The notes under the pieces: model-generated
Told to the model about the DNA's origin: nothing
Seen by the model: the letters and a program-made list of their open reading frames with translations, nothing else
Database searches by the model: none
In this document: positions 1 to 7,576 of the stretch, one piece after another
Layout of the letters: the number at the start of each line of letters is the position of its first letter
Numbering within the stretch: the stretch's first letter is position 1
Program-made: the position numbers and the translations under genes
Source of the DNA: Fibrobacter sp.
GTDB taxonomy: Bacteria > Fibrobacterota > Chitinivibrionia > Chitinivibrionales > Chitinispirillaceae
DNA: 50,669 bases
Direction: 5' to 3'
NCBI GenBank assembly: GCA_012515615.1
Contig: JAAYYB010000265.1
Location: forward strand, 1 to 50,669

Positions 1-306
1 GACCTTTCCGGTATAACGAGTCTTGAGCAGGCGGTGTCGATTATTTCAGGTGCATCGGTGGTAATATCAAATGATTCAGGACTGATGCACATTGCCGGGT
101 ACTTAGGTGTTCCGGTGGTGGGTATCTTCGGCTCAACAACCCCGGCATGGACCGGGCCGCTGGGGAAAAATGCCCGGATTGTATCTGTAAACATGGAGTG
201 CTCACCCTGTTTTGAGCGTACCTGCCATTTAAAACATTACTCCTGCCTTAAAAAGATCACTGCAGAGTCAGTTTTAGAACTCGCCATGGAAATCCGCAGA
301 AAATGA
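1..306 (+). CDS. waaF: Glycosyltransferase family 9, heptosyltransferase II-like, C-terminal part
   Basis: The gene runs in from the left edge; the reading frame is open from base 1 and only the last 101 residues are here. The motif SNDSGLMHIAGYLGVPVVGI followed by FGSTTP is the GT9 nucleotide-sugar binding signature, and the cysteine-containing stretch CSPCFERTCHLKHYSCL is characteristic of WaaF-type ADP-heptose:LPS heptosyltransferases. The family transfers L-glycero-D-manno-heptose to the LPS inner core at the cytoplasmic face of the inner membrane. It overlaps the next glycosyltransferase by ATGA, so the two are translationally coupled in one operon. The family call is firm; the exact sugar is inferred. 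Confidence 0.85.
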   Translation, partial: DLSGITSLEQAVSIISGASVVISNDSGLMHIAGYLGVPVVGIFGSTTPAWTGPLGKNARIVSVNMECSPCFERTCHLKHYSCLKKITAESVLELAMEIRRK

Positions 307-1445
307 GTTTTTTAAATAAGCAGAGCCGTGATACAAAAGAGATGAAAATTGTCTTTATGAACTCTATTGGTCCCGATGTGTGGCGCGGGGGAGAGAAGTG
401 GATGGTCAATGCGGCCTCCGGACTACTTTCAAAGGGCCACGAAGTGGTTTGCATTGGAAGAAAAGATGCGATCTGGTTGAGGAATGCAGAAAAAAGGGGC
501 CTCAAGACACTGGGGTTTTCGATTCATGCGGATTTCGATCCGGTTATTATCTTCAAACTCTACCGTATTTTCAGTAAAATGAAACCGGATATTCTATGCT
601 GCAATTTCGAAAAAGATGTCAGGCTTGGTGGAATAGCGGCGAGGATGGCCGGAGTTCCAGTCATATTTGTCAGGAAAGGGCTGTCGCTGATTTACGATAA
701 ACTCAGGTACCGTCTTTCGTACAGATACATTGTTGACCGGATTATCACTCCGGCATCATTTATTAAGAATCAATTTAAAAAATTCGATTGGCTCTCGCAG
801 GACCGGATACATGTTGTACATAACGGTGTTGAGATAGAGAAGGCTGCTTCTTTTTCGAAAGGTAAACTGAAATCATCTGTCGGTATTGATGCGGGAAGCT
901 TCTGTATTTTGGGGGCAGGGGCGCTTTTTTCACAGAAGGGTTTTGAGTACCTGATTGAAGCTCTCAGTATTGCCGGTGCAGATGACAAAAGTATTCACCT
1001 GGCCATCGCCGGTTCAGGGGATCAGGAACCCTTCAGGAAACTGGCGGAGCAGATGGGGGTAGGAAAGAGGGTTCATTTTCTGGGTCACAGGGATGATCTT
1101 CCGGAACTGATGTACTCTGCCGATCTTTTTATACTCAGCTCGATCGATGAAGGTTTGCCCAATGTTGTGCTGGAAGCAATGAGTGCCGGTACACCGGTAA
1201 TTGCTGCTGATGCCGGCGGTACATCTGAGATAATTGACAGTGGTTCAGACGGGTTTGTGGTTCCTGTCAAGGATGCAAATGCTCTGGCAGGGAAGATCTC
1301 TTTACTGCGGAATAATAAGGATTTGCGCGAAGAGATGGCAGAGAGGGCCCTGCGCAAGATAAGAAACAGTTTTTCCATAGATGCAATGGTTAATAATGTA
1401 GAATCGGTTTTTACAGAATCACTGAAGCAGTCGGGCCGGGCATGA
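303..1445 (+). CDS. Glycosyltransferase family 4 (GT-B fold), first of a tandem pair
   Basis: A 380-residue GT-B enzyme, probably adding a sugar to LPS core or surface glycan in the cytoplasm. The GT4 hallmarks are visible: an N-terminal Gly-rich loop (WRGGEKW, about residue 27), HNGVE (173-177), a GAGALFSQKG segment beginning the C-terminal domain (about 204) and the E-x7-E motif EGLPNVVLE (283-291). The ATG at 303 overlaps the upstream stop by four bases. A second in-frame ATG at 342 gives the N-terminus MKIVFMNSIG, which matches the start of the paralogue downstream, so the real start may be 342; neither site has a strong Shine-Dalgarno sequence. The acceptor and donor cannot be told from sequence. 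Confidence 0.88.
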   Translation: MSFLNKQSRDTKEMKIVFMNSIGPDVWRGGEKWMVNAASGLLSKGHEVVCIGRKDAIWLRNAEKRGLKTLGFSIHADFDPVIIFKLYRIFSKMKPDILCCNFEKDVRLGGIAARMAGVPVIFVRKGLSLIYDKLRYRLSYRYIVDRIITPASFIKNQFKKFDWLSQDRIHVVHNGVEIEKAASFSKGKLKSSVGIDAGSFCILGAGALFSQKGFEYLIEALSIAGADDKSIHLAIAGSGDQEPFRKLAEQMGVGKRVHFLGHRDDLPELMYSADLFILSSIDEGLPNVVLEAMSAGTPVIAADAGGTSEIIDSGSDGFVVPVKDANALAGKISLLRNNKDLREEMAERALRKIRNSFSIDAMVNNVESVFTESLKQSGRA

Positions 1446-2530
1446 AAATCCTCTTTCTCAACAGCGCCAGAGAGTGGGGTGGGAATGAGAAGTGGACAAT
1501 AGAGGCTGCCTGTGGTCTGGCGCAGAGGGGTCATGAAGTATTCTTAGGCTGCCGCAGCAGAGTGTTCGAAGAAAAATCCTGGTGTGAGAAACTACGATAT
1601 GTAAAGATTTCGTTTTCAAACAATCTCGATCTGTTTACACTCTTGAAAATCCGCTCTTTTATCAGGAAAAATGGTATAGAAATTCTGGTGCCTACAAAGC
1701 AGAGGGAATATTTTCTGGGTGGACTTGCCGCTGCAGGTATTCCTTCGGTAAAAGTCGCCGCCAGACTGGGAATAGAACGTCCCATAAGGAATTTCAGGAA
1801 CAAAACCGCGTTCTGCAGCCTGTTTGATTCCGTAATCGTAAATTCACAGAAAATTATCGGAACACTCGGGCAGACACCATCTTTTGACACATCCAAATGT
1901 GCACTTGTTTATAACGGGGTAAAGATACCTGAATTAAGCGTCAGAATCAGGGAAGAGTACAGGTCTCTTCTTGGTATCACTGGCGAGAACAGGCTTATCA
2001 TCGGGATAGGAAGACTCTCTCCCCAGAAAGGTTTTGATCTGGCTCTGAAGGCTTTCGCTGATCTGCACAAGAAATTCCCGGTGGCCAGACTCGCTCTTAT
2101 AGGTACTGGGAGTTCAGAACAGGAATACCGTGCTTTAGCTGGGGTGATGGGGATCAAAGATCATGTGATTTTTACAGGGCACAGAGATGATGTATCCGGT
2201 TTTATTCAGGCTGCAGATCTCTTCTGGCTTACATCACGCAACGAGGGCATGGCAAATGTCATGCTTGAGGCGATGGCTCACAAAAAGGCAGTTGTAGCAT
2301 TCAATGTCTCCGGGGTTGACGAATTGGTAAAGGATGGAGAAAACGGGTTTGTTGTCGAACCGGAGGATCTCACCTCACTTGTAGATCGAAGTGAAACCCT
2401 TCTTCTGAATGATCATCTCAGAGAACTGACCGAATCCAATGCTCTGGAAACGGTAAAGAACAATTTCTCAAGGGAAAAGATGCTCTGTTCGCTGGAGAGC
2501 CTCTTTGAGAGACTTTTGAAGCAGGTTTAA
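1442..2530 (+). CDS. Glycosyltransferase family 4 (GT-B fold), second of a tandem pair
   Basis: A 362-residue paralogue of the gene before it: the N-termini (MKILFLNSAREWGGNEKW here) line up residue by residue. It carries YNGVK (157-161), GIGRLSPQKGF (188-198) and the E-x7-E motif EGMANVMLE (268-276) of GT4 retaining glycosyltransferases. The start overlaps the previous stop as ATGA, so the pair is translationally coupled. A tandem duplication followed by divergence suggests two successive sugar additions to the same glycan, but the specificity is unknown. About 100 bp without a recognisable gene follow before the next glycosyltransferase. Confidence 0.88.
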   Translation: MKILFLNSAREWGGNEKWTIEAACGLAQRGHEVFLGCRSRVFEEKSWCEKLRYVKISFSNNLDLFTLLKIRSFIRKNGIEILVPTKQREYFLGGLAAAGIPSVKVAARLGIERPIRNFRNKTAFCSLFDSVIVNSQKIIGTLGQTPSFDTSKCALVYNGVKIPELSVRIREEYRSLLGITGENRLIIGIGRLSPQKGFDLALKAFADLHKKFPVARLALIGTGSSEQEYRALAGVMGIKDHVIFTGHRDDVSGFIQAADLFWLTSRNEGMANVMLEAMAHKKAVVAFNVSGVDELVKDGENGFVVEPEDLTSLVDRSETLLLNDHLRELTESNALETVKNNFSREKMLCSLESLFERLLKQV

Positions 2531-2632
2531 ATTCGAAAAGTCGCTATCGGAGAGAACAAAAAATATTTTCCAGAGGCCAACGAAGGGCGCCCGGTTTAAA
2601 AACTCTATGATGCGTATTCAAGGTGAGAAATT

Positions 2633-3811
2633 TTGCAGTCAGAGATAAACGAAATGATGAGTCTTAATAGCAGTGGAAATTCAAAAGGGGATAAAAAGCG
2701 TTCCCCCGTTCGTCTTTTTTTCAGGAGACACCTTCCATATCTATTCTTCAGACTGCTTTTCAAGAATAAACCAATTTCAAGCAGCAAGCCTCCAGTGCAT
2801 GTCGCTTTTCTCAGGCCCGGCAAGCTGGGTGATATGATAGTTGCAACACCTCTGTTTTCATTGACCAGAAAGTATTTGAAAGATTGCAGGATTACAGTTA
2901 TCTGCAGCCCGTTAAATCAGACTATCCTTTCCGATAACCCTGATATTGACTGCTGCAAGGTGATCAATTTTCATTCGTTAAAACAGGTGCTGGGAGGAAT
3001 AAAATGGATTCAAAAAGAAAAAGTCGATCTTCTGATTGATCTCACACCCGGCATTTCAAGGACATCCGCATTTATGGTGCAGATGTGCAGGAAAAAAGGG
3101 ATCAGGGCTGCAGGAATGTTGAAGGACCGTTTTTCAGAATTCTATGACATTCATCCCCATAATACCGCTTTATTGCATATTATCGATCGCAACGTGCTTC
3201 TTTTGAATTCTTCTCTGGGATCACATTTTTCCGGCATCAATCGACCGGAAATTTTCTTCTCATCCAGGATCATTTCTGAATCTGACCATTTCTTGAACAG
3301 CGTTTGTTTAAAGGACAAAACGGTAATCGGTTTGAATCTTTCGGCTGGACGCCCTGAACGCCAATGGAGTTTCCAGAACTATGAAAAACTGATTAATCTT
3401 ATTTTGAAGAACCAGAAGTGTTCTGTACTGCTTTTTTCAACCGGTAATCAGCGCAGATGGTCTAATATGCTGTGTGAGAAGTATATTTCACTATTGGAAG
3501 TTCCGGAAGGCGGTTTTCTTTCTGTGGCTGCGCTTATCAAAGCCTGCAGGATCCTTGTCACACCGGATACATCATTTGTACATGCTTCATCTGCAACTGG
3601 AACTCCGGTTACAGCATTGTATATGGCGAAGGATGAAAACTTTATTAGATGGAAACCCTATGGGGTTCCATTCAGGACTGCAATAAGCGCAACTGGAAAG
3701 ATTGATGATATAACTGCAGAGATGGTTTATGAATGTATCGATGATTTACTGAAAGAGATCTCTTTGCATGATCGTGAATATGTAAAAGGCCCAGAACAGG
3801 GAGACAGCTAA
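2633..3811 (+). CDS. Glycosyltransferase family 9 (heptosyltransferase-like)
   Basis: A 392-residue member of GT9. The N-terminal RPGKLGDMIVATPLF (61-75) is the family's G-D-x4-TP element and TPDTSFVHASSATGTP (310-325) is the C-terminal nucleotide-sugar site. About 50 basic residues precede the family domain and could associate with the membrane. The start is a TTG at 2633, preceded at good distance by AGGTGAG (2621-2627); an ATG at 2654 has a weaker site. It is likely an ADP-heptose or related LPS core transferase, given the WaaF-like gene at the start of the cluster, but it lacks that protein's cysteine cluster. It is followed directly by the GT2 gene in the same operon. Confidence 0.82.
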   Translation: MQSEINEMMSLNSSGNSKGDKKRSPVRLFFRRHLPYLFFRLLFKNKPISSSKPPVHVAFLRPGKLGDMIVATPLFSLTRKYLKDCRITVICSPLNQTILSDNPDIDCCKVINFHSLKQVLGGIKWIQKEKVDLLIDLTPGISRTSAFMVQMCRKKGIRAAGMLKDRFSEFYDIHPHNTALLHIIDRNVLLLNSSLGSHFSGINRPEIFFSSRIISESDHFLNSVCLKDKTVIGLNLSAGRPERQWSFQNYEKLINLILKNQKCSVLLFSTGNQRRWSNMLCEKYISLLEVPEGGFLSVAALIKACRILVTPDTSFVHASSATGTPVTALYMAKDENFIRWKPYGVPFRTAISATGKIDDITAEMVYECIDDLLKEISLHDREYVKGPEQGDS

Positions 3812-4717
3812 ATGAAAATCAGCGGGTTTTCTTTTGCCAGGAATGCACAAAAGCTTTACTATCCTGTTGCAGAATCGATTAAATCGATTCTTCCAATCTG
3901 CGATGAGTTTATCATTGCTGTTGGAAAGGGTGACAATGACGATAAGACCAGGGAGTTTATTGAAAAAATCAGAGATCCTAAAATCAGGATAATTGATACT
4001 GAATGGGCCGATCGGGAAAAACTCAAGGGATTTATTCACAGTCAGCAGACCAATATTGCGCTAAAAGAGTGCAAAGGAGACTGGTGCTTTTATGTACAGG
4101 CTGATGAAGTGGTGCATGAAAAGTATTTGCCCATTATCCACAGGAGATGTGAGGAGCTTCTGGGGGATCAGCAGGTTGAGGGTCTGTTGTTTAAATACAG
4201 GCATTTCTGGGGTGATTACGACCATTATAATTTGAGCCATGCCTGGTATCCCAGAGAGATTAGAATTATCAGGAATTTCAAATCGATAGAATCCTGGGAG
4301 ACCGCTCAGTCATTCCGGCGCAATGGGCAGAAGATTAATGTGGCCACAGTTGATGCTGAGATTTACCATTACGGCTGGGTCCGTCCTCCATCTTTGATGC
4401 ATTCAAAAATCAAGGAGTTCTGTACCACTCACTGGGGCAAGAAAAAGGCTGATTCTGTATTTACTTCAGAAAAGCAGGAATTTAATTATGGCTCTCTTGC
4501 CAAAGTATCACGTTTTGAAGGTACCTATCCTGAAGTGATGAAAGAATGGATTTCGATGATGAACTGGAAAGATCAGCTTCAGTACACTGGAAGATCGAAG
4601 GTGATACACAAGCACGACAGGTTCAAATATCGTCTTTTAACATTTTTGGAACAGAAGATATGTGGGGGAAGGCAGATAGGCGGGTTTAAAAATTATGTTC
4701 TCCTTAAGAATAAATAG
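3812..4717 (+). CDS. Glycosyltransferase family 2-like protein
   Basis: A 301-residue protein starting one base after the preceding stop, with GGGAG upstream. The N-terminal 110 residues have the GT-A layout: a beta-strand opening, an acidic stretch GKGDNDDKTREFI (38-50) and GDWCFYVQADEV (89-100), where the Asp of QADE sits at the usual DxD position. The C-terminal two thirds (FWGDYDHYN, RREIRII-like and HYGWVRPP segments) match no GT2 subfamily that I can name. A cytoplasmic role in LPS or surface glycan assembly follows from its position. No transmembrane segment is seen. Confidence 0.72.
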   Translation: MKISGFSFARNAQKLYYPVAESIKSILPICDEFIIAVGKGDNDDKTREFIEKIRDPKIRIIDTEWADREKLKGFIHSQQTNIALKECKGDWCFYVQADEVVHEKYLPIIHRRCEELLGDQQVEGLLFKYRHFWGDYDHYNLSHAWYPREIRIIRNFKSIESWETAQSFRRNGQKINVATVDAEIYHYGWVRPPSLMHSKIKEFCTTHWGKKKADSVFTSEKQEFNYGSLAKVSRFEGTYPEVMKEWISMMNWKDQLQYTGRSKVIHKHDRFKYRLLTFLEQKICGGRQIGGFKNYVLLKNK

Positions 4718-5429
4718 GCCTGTGGGGCTGCGGTTTCTAATTCTGCTGTCGTACCTGTTTATTTCAGAGTTTCCGGTCTGTGCAGGTAAATATGAAAGCC
4801 CCTGGTTTGCAGGTCTGAACCTCTCTCTTAATCAGCGCTTATGCAGCTATGAGCTTTCCGGTGGTGAGATTGAGCAGTACCGCAGAAAAAACCTCTTTAC
4901 TTACGGATTTTCTTTGGGGAAACGGTTCGGTCTGCTCAGTAATTTACGTTTAAAGCTTCCGTTTCTGATTAATTACGGCAGAGTCCTGGAAGATACGGTT
5001 GATCAGGTGATCCTTGAAGATAATTCGGTTGAACAACTTCATCTGCACACATCACTGCTTCATTTGGGCACTGTTCCTGAGTTGCAGTTTGTTTTTAATG
5101 TCAGCTCTGATGCAGAGATGTTTCTTTGTGCAGGTGGCGGATTTCATTACTGCAGGGCAAATGAGGAGGAGACAATTGCCGGGGACCCGAATGTCAGGAT
5201 AATCGATTCTTATCTTGAAGACAGCAGGGCTTTTTCAGTAAGTGCAGATGCCGGAGCTGGAGTGGAGCTTATTATAAGAGATAAACGGCTTTCTTTTCAG
5301 TACGGATTCAGATACTGGATACCTGTGTTTTATGAAACCCGCAGAGATCTGTTTCCATACAAAGCTATAGAATATAAAGAAAAATACTTCACTCATACTA
5401 TACAAATAAGCCTGCTTATCAACCGTTAG
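4695..5429 (+). CDS. Putative outer-membrane beta-barrel protein of unknown function
   Basis: A 244-residue protein that overlaps the end of the GT2 gene by 23 bp in another frame. The first 30 residues are basic then hydrophobic and end in FPVCAG, consistent with a signal peptide. The rest alternates hydrophobic and polar residues, with many aromatic residues and short turns, and ends in IQISLLINR, the pattern of a small outer-membrane barrel. No family is recognised. As the last gene of the LPS cluster it could be an envelope protein linked to the glycan made by the upstream enzymes; that is inference. It converges with rsmE, 32 bp away. Confidence 0.6.
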   Translation: MFSLRINRPVGLRFLILLSYLFISEFPVCAGKYESPWFAGLNLSLNQRLCSYELSGGEIEQYRRKNLFTYGFSLGKRFGLLSNLRLKLPFLINYGRVLEDTVDQVILEDNSVEQLHLHTSLLHLGTVPELQFVFNVSSDAEMFLCAGGGFHYCRANEEETIAGDPNVRIIDSYLEDSRAFSVSADAGAGVELIIRDKRLSFQYGFRYWIPVFYETRRDLFPYKAIEYKEKYFTHTIQISLLINR

Positions 5430-5461
5430 ATTTCTCCCGCTGAACCTCTAAACGTTTGCAT

Positions 5462-6190
5462 TCATTCCATTAAAATCCCCAGAGCTTGAGAACACAGCAC
5501 TGTGGATGCAAGTTCAGTCCTGAGGCGGGTTCCGGCAATTTTAACGTGAACGAAATGAGGCTTTTTCAGCTGCTCTTCCTCTGAGGGACTGAACCCCCCG
5601 GGAGGGCCCACTAAAATGGTGATCTCATTTTTTTCGATAACCTTTTCTCTGTTTACAAATATGCTTTGGCCGATCGGATCTGCAACCAGAACTGTACCTG
5701 TTAAATTTTTTATTGCATCAGAAAAGTGAACCGGATTGCAGAGCCGGGGCAGCCAGGGGGAGAGGGACTGTTTCATCGATGCGATCATCTTGTTCTGAAA
5801 ACGCGCCAGCTGCTTTTCCCATGCGTTTTCCCACCATTTGTTTTGTGAGAAATCGCATATCAGCGGGCTGATAGATGTAGTCCCCAGTGCAGTGCAGTCA
5901 ACAAGAATTGATTCGAAAGGGTCCCGTTCCGGGATACCGGTAAACAGGTGTATCCGTGGTGAAATCTGCTCAGAGTACCATTTTTCTTCAACTATCCCTT
6001 CTAATTCCCGGTTGATTATACCACTATGAATGCATTTATAGGTGGTCCCCCTGCCATCTGTGGCCAGGAAACGGCTCTTCTCCGTTAATCTGAGCACATT
6101 AACAGCATGGCGGGTTTCTAACTGATCCAGGGTCACTTTTTCAGGTGTGGCTTTTTCAGCAAAAAAAAGGAAATGTCTGTAGTCTCTCAT
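5462..6190 (-). CDS. rsmE: 16S rRNA (uracil-1498-N3)-methyltransferase RsmE
   Basis: A 242-residue SPOUT methyltransferase that methylates U1498 of 16S rRNA using S-adenosylmethionine. The N-terminal PUA-like part carries HAVNVLRL and the C-terminal knot carries ILVGPPGGFSPSEEEQL and AGTRLRTELAST, matching the family motifs GPEGGxxxxE and LGxRILRxETA. The usual Glu of GPEGG is Pro here, a mild variant. It is the last gene of a four-gene minus-strand operon and starts one base after the lytic transglycosylase stop. The length is normal for the family. Confidence 0.93.
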   Translation of the reverse strand: MRDYRHFLFFAEKATPEKVTLDQLETRHAVNVLRLTEKSRFLATDGRGTTYKCIHSGIINRELEGIVEEKWYSEQISPRIHLFTGIPERDPFESILVDCTALGTTSISPLICDFSQNKWWENAWEKQLARFQNKMIASMKQSLSPWLPRLCNPVHFSDAIKNLTGTVLVADPIGQSIFVNREKVIEKNEITILVGPPGGFSPSEEEQLKKPHFVHVKIAGTRLRTELASTVLCSQALGILME

Positions 6191-6191
6191 G

Positions 6192-6956
6192 TTAATTGCA
6201 TGTGTTTAGTGATTCAGTGAGTTGCTGTTGCTGTCCGAATTCCTGGAATCTGTAATAATGGGTCAGCACTTTTTTGTAATAATTTACCGACAAAGGTTCA
6301 TTTCTGGACAGGTTGTTTAAAACTGCACGAGGGCCGATATTATATGCCAGAAGTCCCAGTTTGAAACTTTTAAAACGGGAAATGAGTTTAGCCAGATATG
6401 CTACCCCAAGTACAAGATTAATTTCAGGTTTCAGCAGATCCTCTGATGTGAGCTTTCCCATGTTCAGAAGGTCAGCCATTTCCTGGGCCGTTTCAAGTTT
6501 AATCTGCATCAGTCCCATTGCTCCGCTGATATTGCCGCTTTTGAATCTGCCTATTGCATTGGGGTTAAAAAGACTCTCAACTCTGATGACCGCAAGCAGC
6601 AGGAGCGGATCGTAGCCGTACTGTTTGCTGTTTGTGTACACAAGTTCAGAGAGCTGAAAGACTGTATGAGCCGGGAGTTTACTTCCCACAATCTTGCAGA
6701 GAAGATGAGCAATGCGGTTCTTTTCCTTTAACACAGCCATCTTATGATCGAGGTGAATTTTGTCACTTTTAAGAGAAGTAATCTGTTTTGCGTTACTGTG
6801 GCTTGTAAATTCATTCTGTAAAATAATAATACTGAGGGTAATAAAGGTCAGAAGAAGCAGGCCCACGCAGATGATACTGACAAATTCCGAGAGCCAGATT
6901 TTGTTGCCGTGGAAGAGAATGCCGATGCGGATTCTTTTGGAACTCATCTGCATCAC
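6192..6956 (-). CDS. Membrane-anchored lytic transglycosylase (SLT domain)
   Basis: A 254-residue protein with one N-terminal transmembrane anchor (about 24-46), a short coiled-coil-like linker and a C-terminal family 1 lytic transglycosylase domain (about 100-240). The catalytic Glu is E127 in AVIRVESLFNP; GAMGLMQI (145-152) and LLAYNIGP are the other SLT signatures. The enzyme would cleave the MurNAc-GlcNAc bond of peptidoglycan in the periplasm while tethered to the inner membrane. Its start overlaps the stop of the STAS-protein gene by four bases, so the two are translationally coupled and may act together. Confidence 0.88.
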   Translation of the reverse strand: MMQMSSKRIRIGILFHGNKIWLSEFVSIICVGLLLLTFITLSIIILQNEFTSHSNAKQITSLKSDKIHLDHKMAVLKEKNRIAHLLCKIVGSKLPAHTVFQLSELVYTNSKQYGYDPLLLLAVIRVESLFNPNAIGRFKSGNISGAMGLMQIKLETAQEMADLLNMGKLTSEDLLKPEINLVLGVAYLAKLISRFKSFKLGLLAYNIGPRAVLNNLSRNEPLSVNYYKKVLTHYYRFQEFGQQQQLTESLNTCN

Positions 6957-7576
6957 TTCTCCGATATTGTGTCACGAAGAATGCCGAGCTGTTCCAGAGG
7001 TTTTATACGTTCACTTAGGGAATTAATTTCAATTATTGAGTGCTGTTTCCATTGTGTCAATTCAAGCAGCTCTTTTTGCTGATCCTTGATATGGCGGTTT
7101 TGAAGGTAAATAATGAACACCAGGGTTAAAAACCATCCGCACAGAACTGTAAGGAGAAAAATAGCGACCGGGCGGGAGATGCGGATGCCGGTTTTTCTGG
7201 AGAGTGCTTCACTTCTACGCCGCAGGGAAGCCAGAAATCCTCCTGATTTCAGTGCTGAAGCATCGGGAAAAATCGGAATGAGGTTTGAGAACTGGGAAAA
7301 AACTTTCCAGACTGCTTCGTTTTTAAAAATCAGTTTCAGTTCACCATTTTTCGCTTTGATGATGCTTAAAAGCTGCAGAAACATCTGCACGGCGGAGTCC
7401 TCGATACCGGTAACATTTTCAAGGTCGACTATAAAGAGCCTGTTGCCGTCTTCAAGCAAAACCGAGAATTTTTCTCTGATATGAGGAATCTGCTCTTTAT
7501 GGAACGGGCCGGAGAATTTGATCCACACCACATCATCACGCCCTTCTATAGTGATATCAAGTGAATCAAACCGCAT
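6953..7576 (-). CDS. STAS-domain protein with transmembrane segment and coiled coil
   Basis: A 207-residue protein with an N-terminal STAS (anti-sigma-factor antagonist-like) domain (about 1-105). LFIVDLENVTGIEDSAVQMF (47-66) corresponds to the strand-helix site where SpoIIAA-type proteins carry a phosphorylatable Ser after an Asp; D60-S61 are present. A basic linker, one transmembrane helix (136-158) and a periplasmic-looking coiled coil (about 160-195) follow, a layout unlike soluble anti-anti-sigma factors. It overlaps the GH57-like gene by 11 bp and the lytic transglycosylase by 4 bp. A membrane signalling or scaffolding role for the transglycosylase is possible but inferred. Confidence 0.75.
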   Translation of the reverse strand: MRFDSLDITIEGRDDVVWIKFSGPFHKEQIPHIREKFSVLLEDGNRLFIVDLENVTGIEDSAVQMFLQLLSIIKAKNGELKLIFKNEAVWKVFSQFSNLIPIFPDASALKSGGFLASLRRRSEALSRKTGIRISRPVAIFLLTVLCGWFLTLVFIIYLQNRHIKDQQKELLELTQWKQHSIIEINSLSERIKPLEQLGILRDTISEK

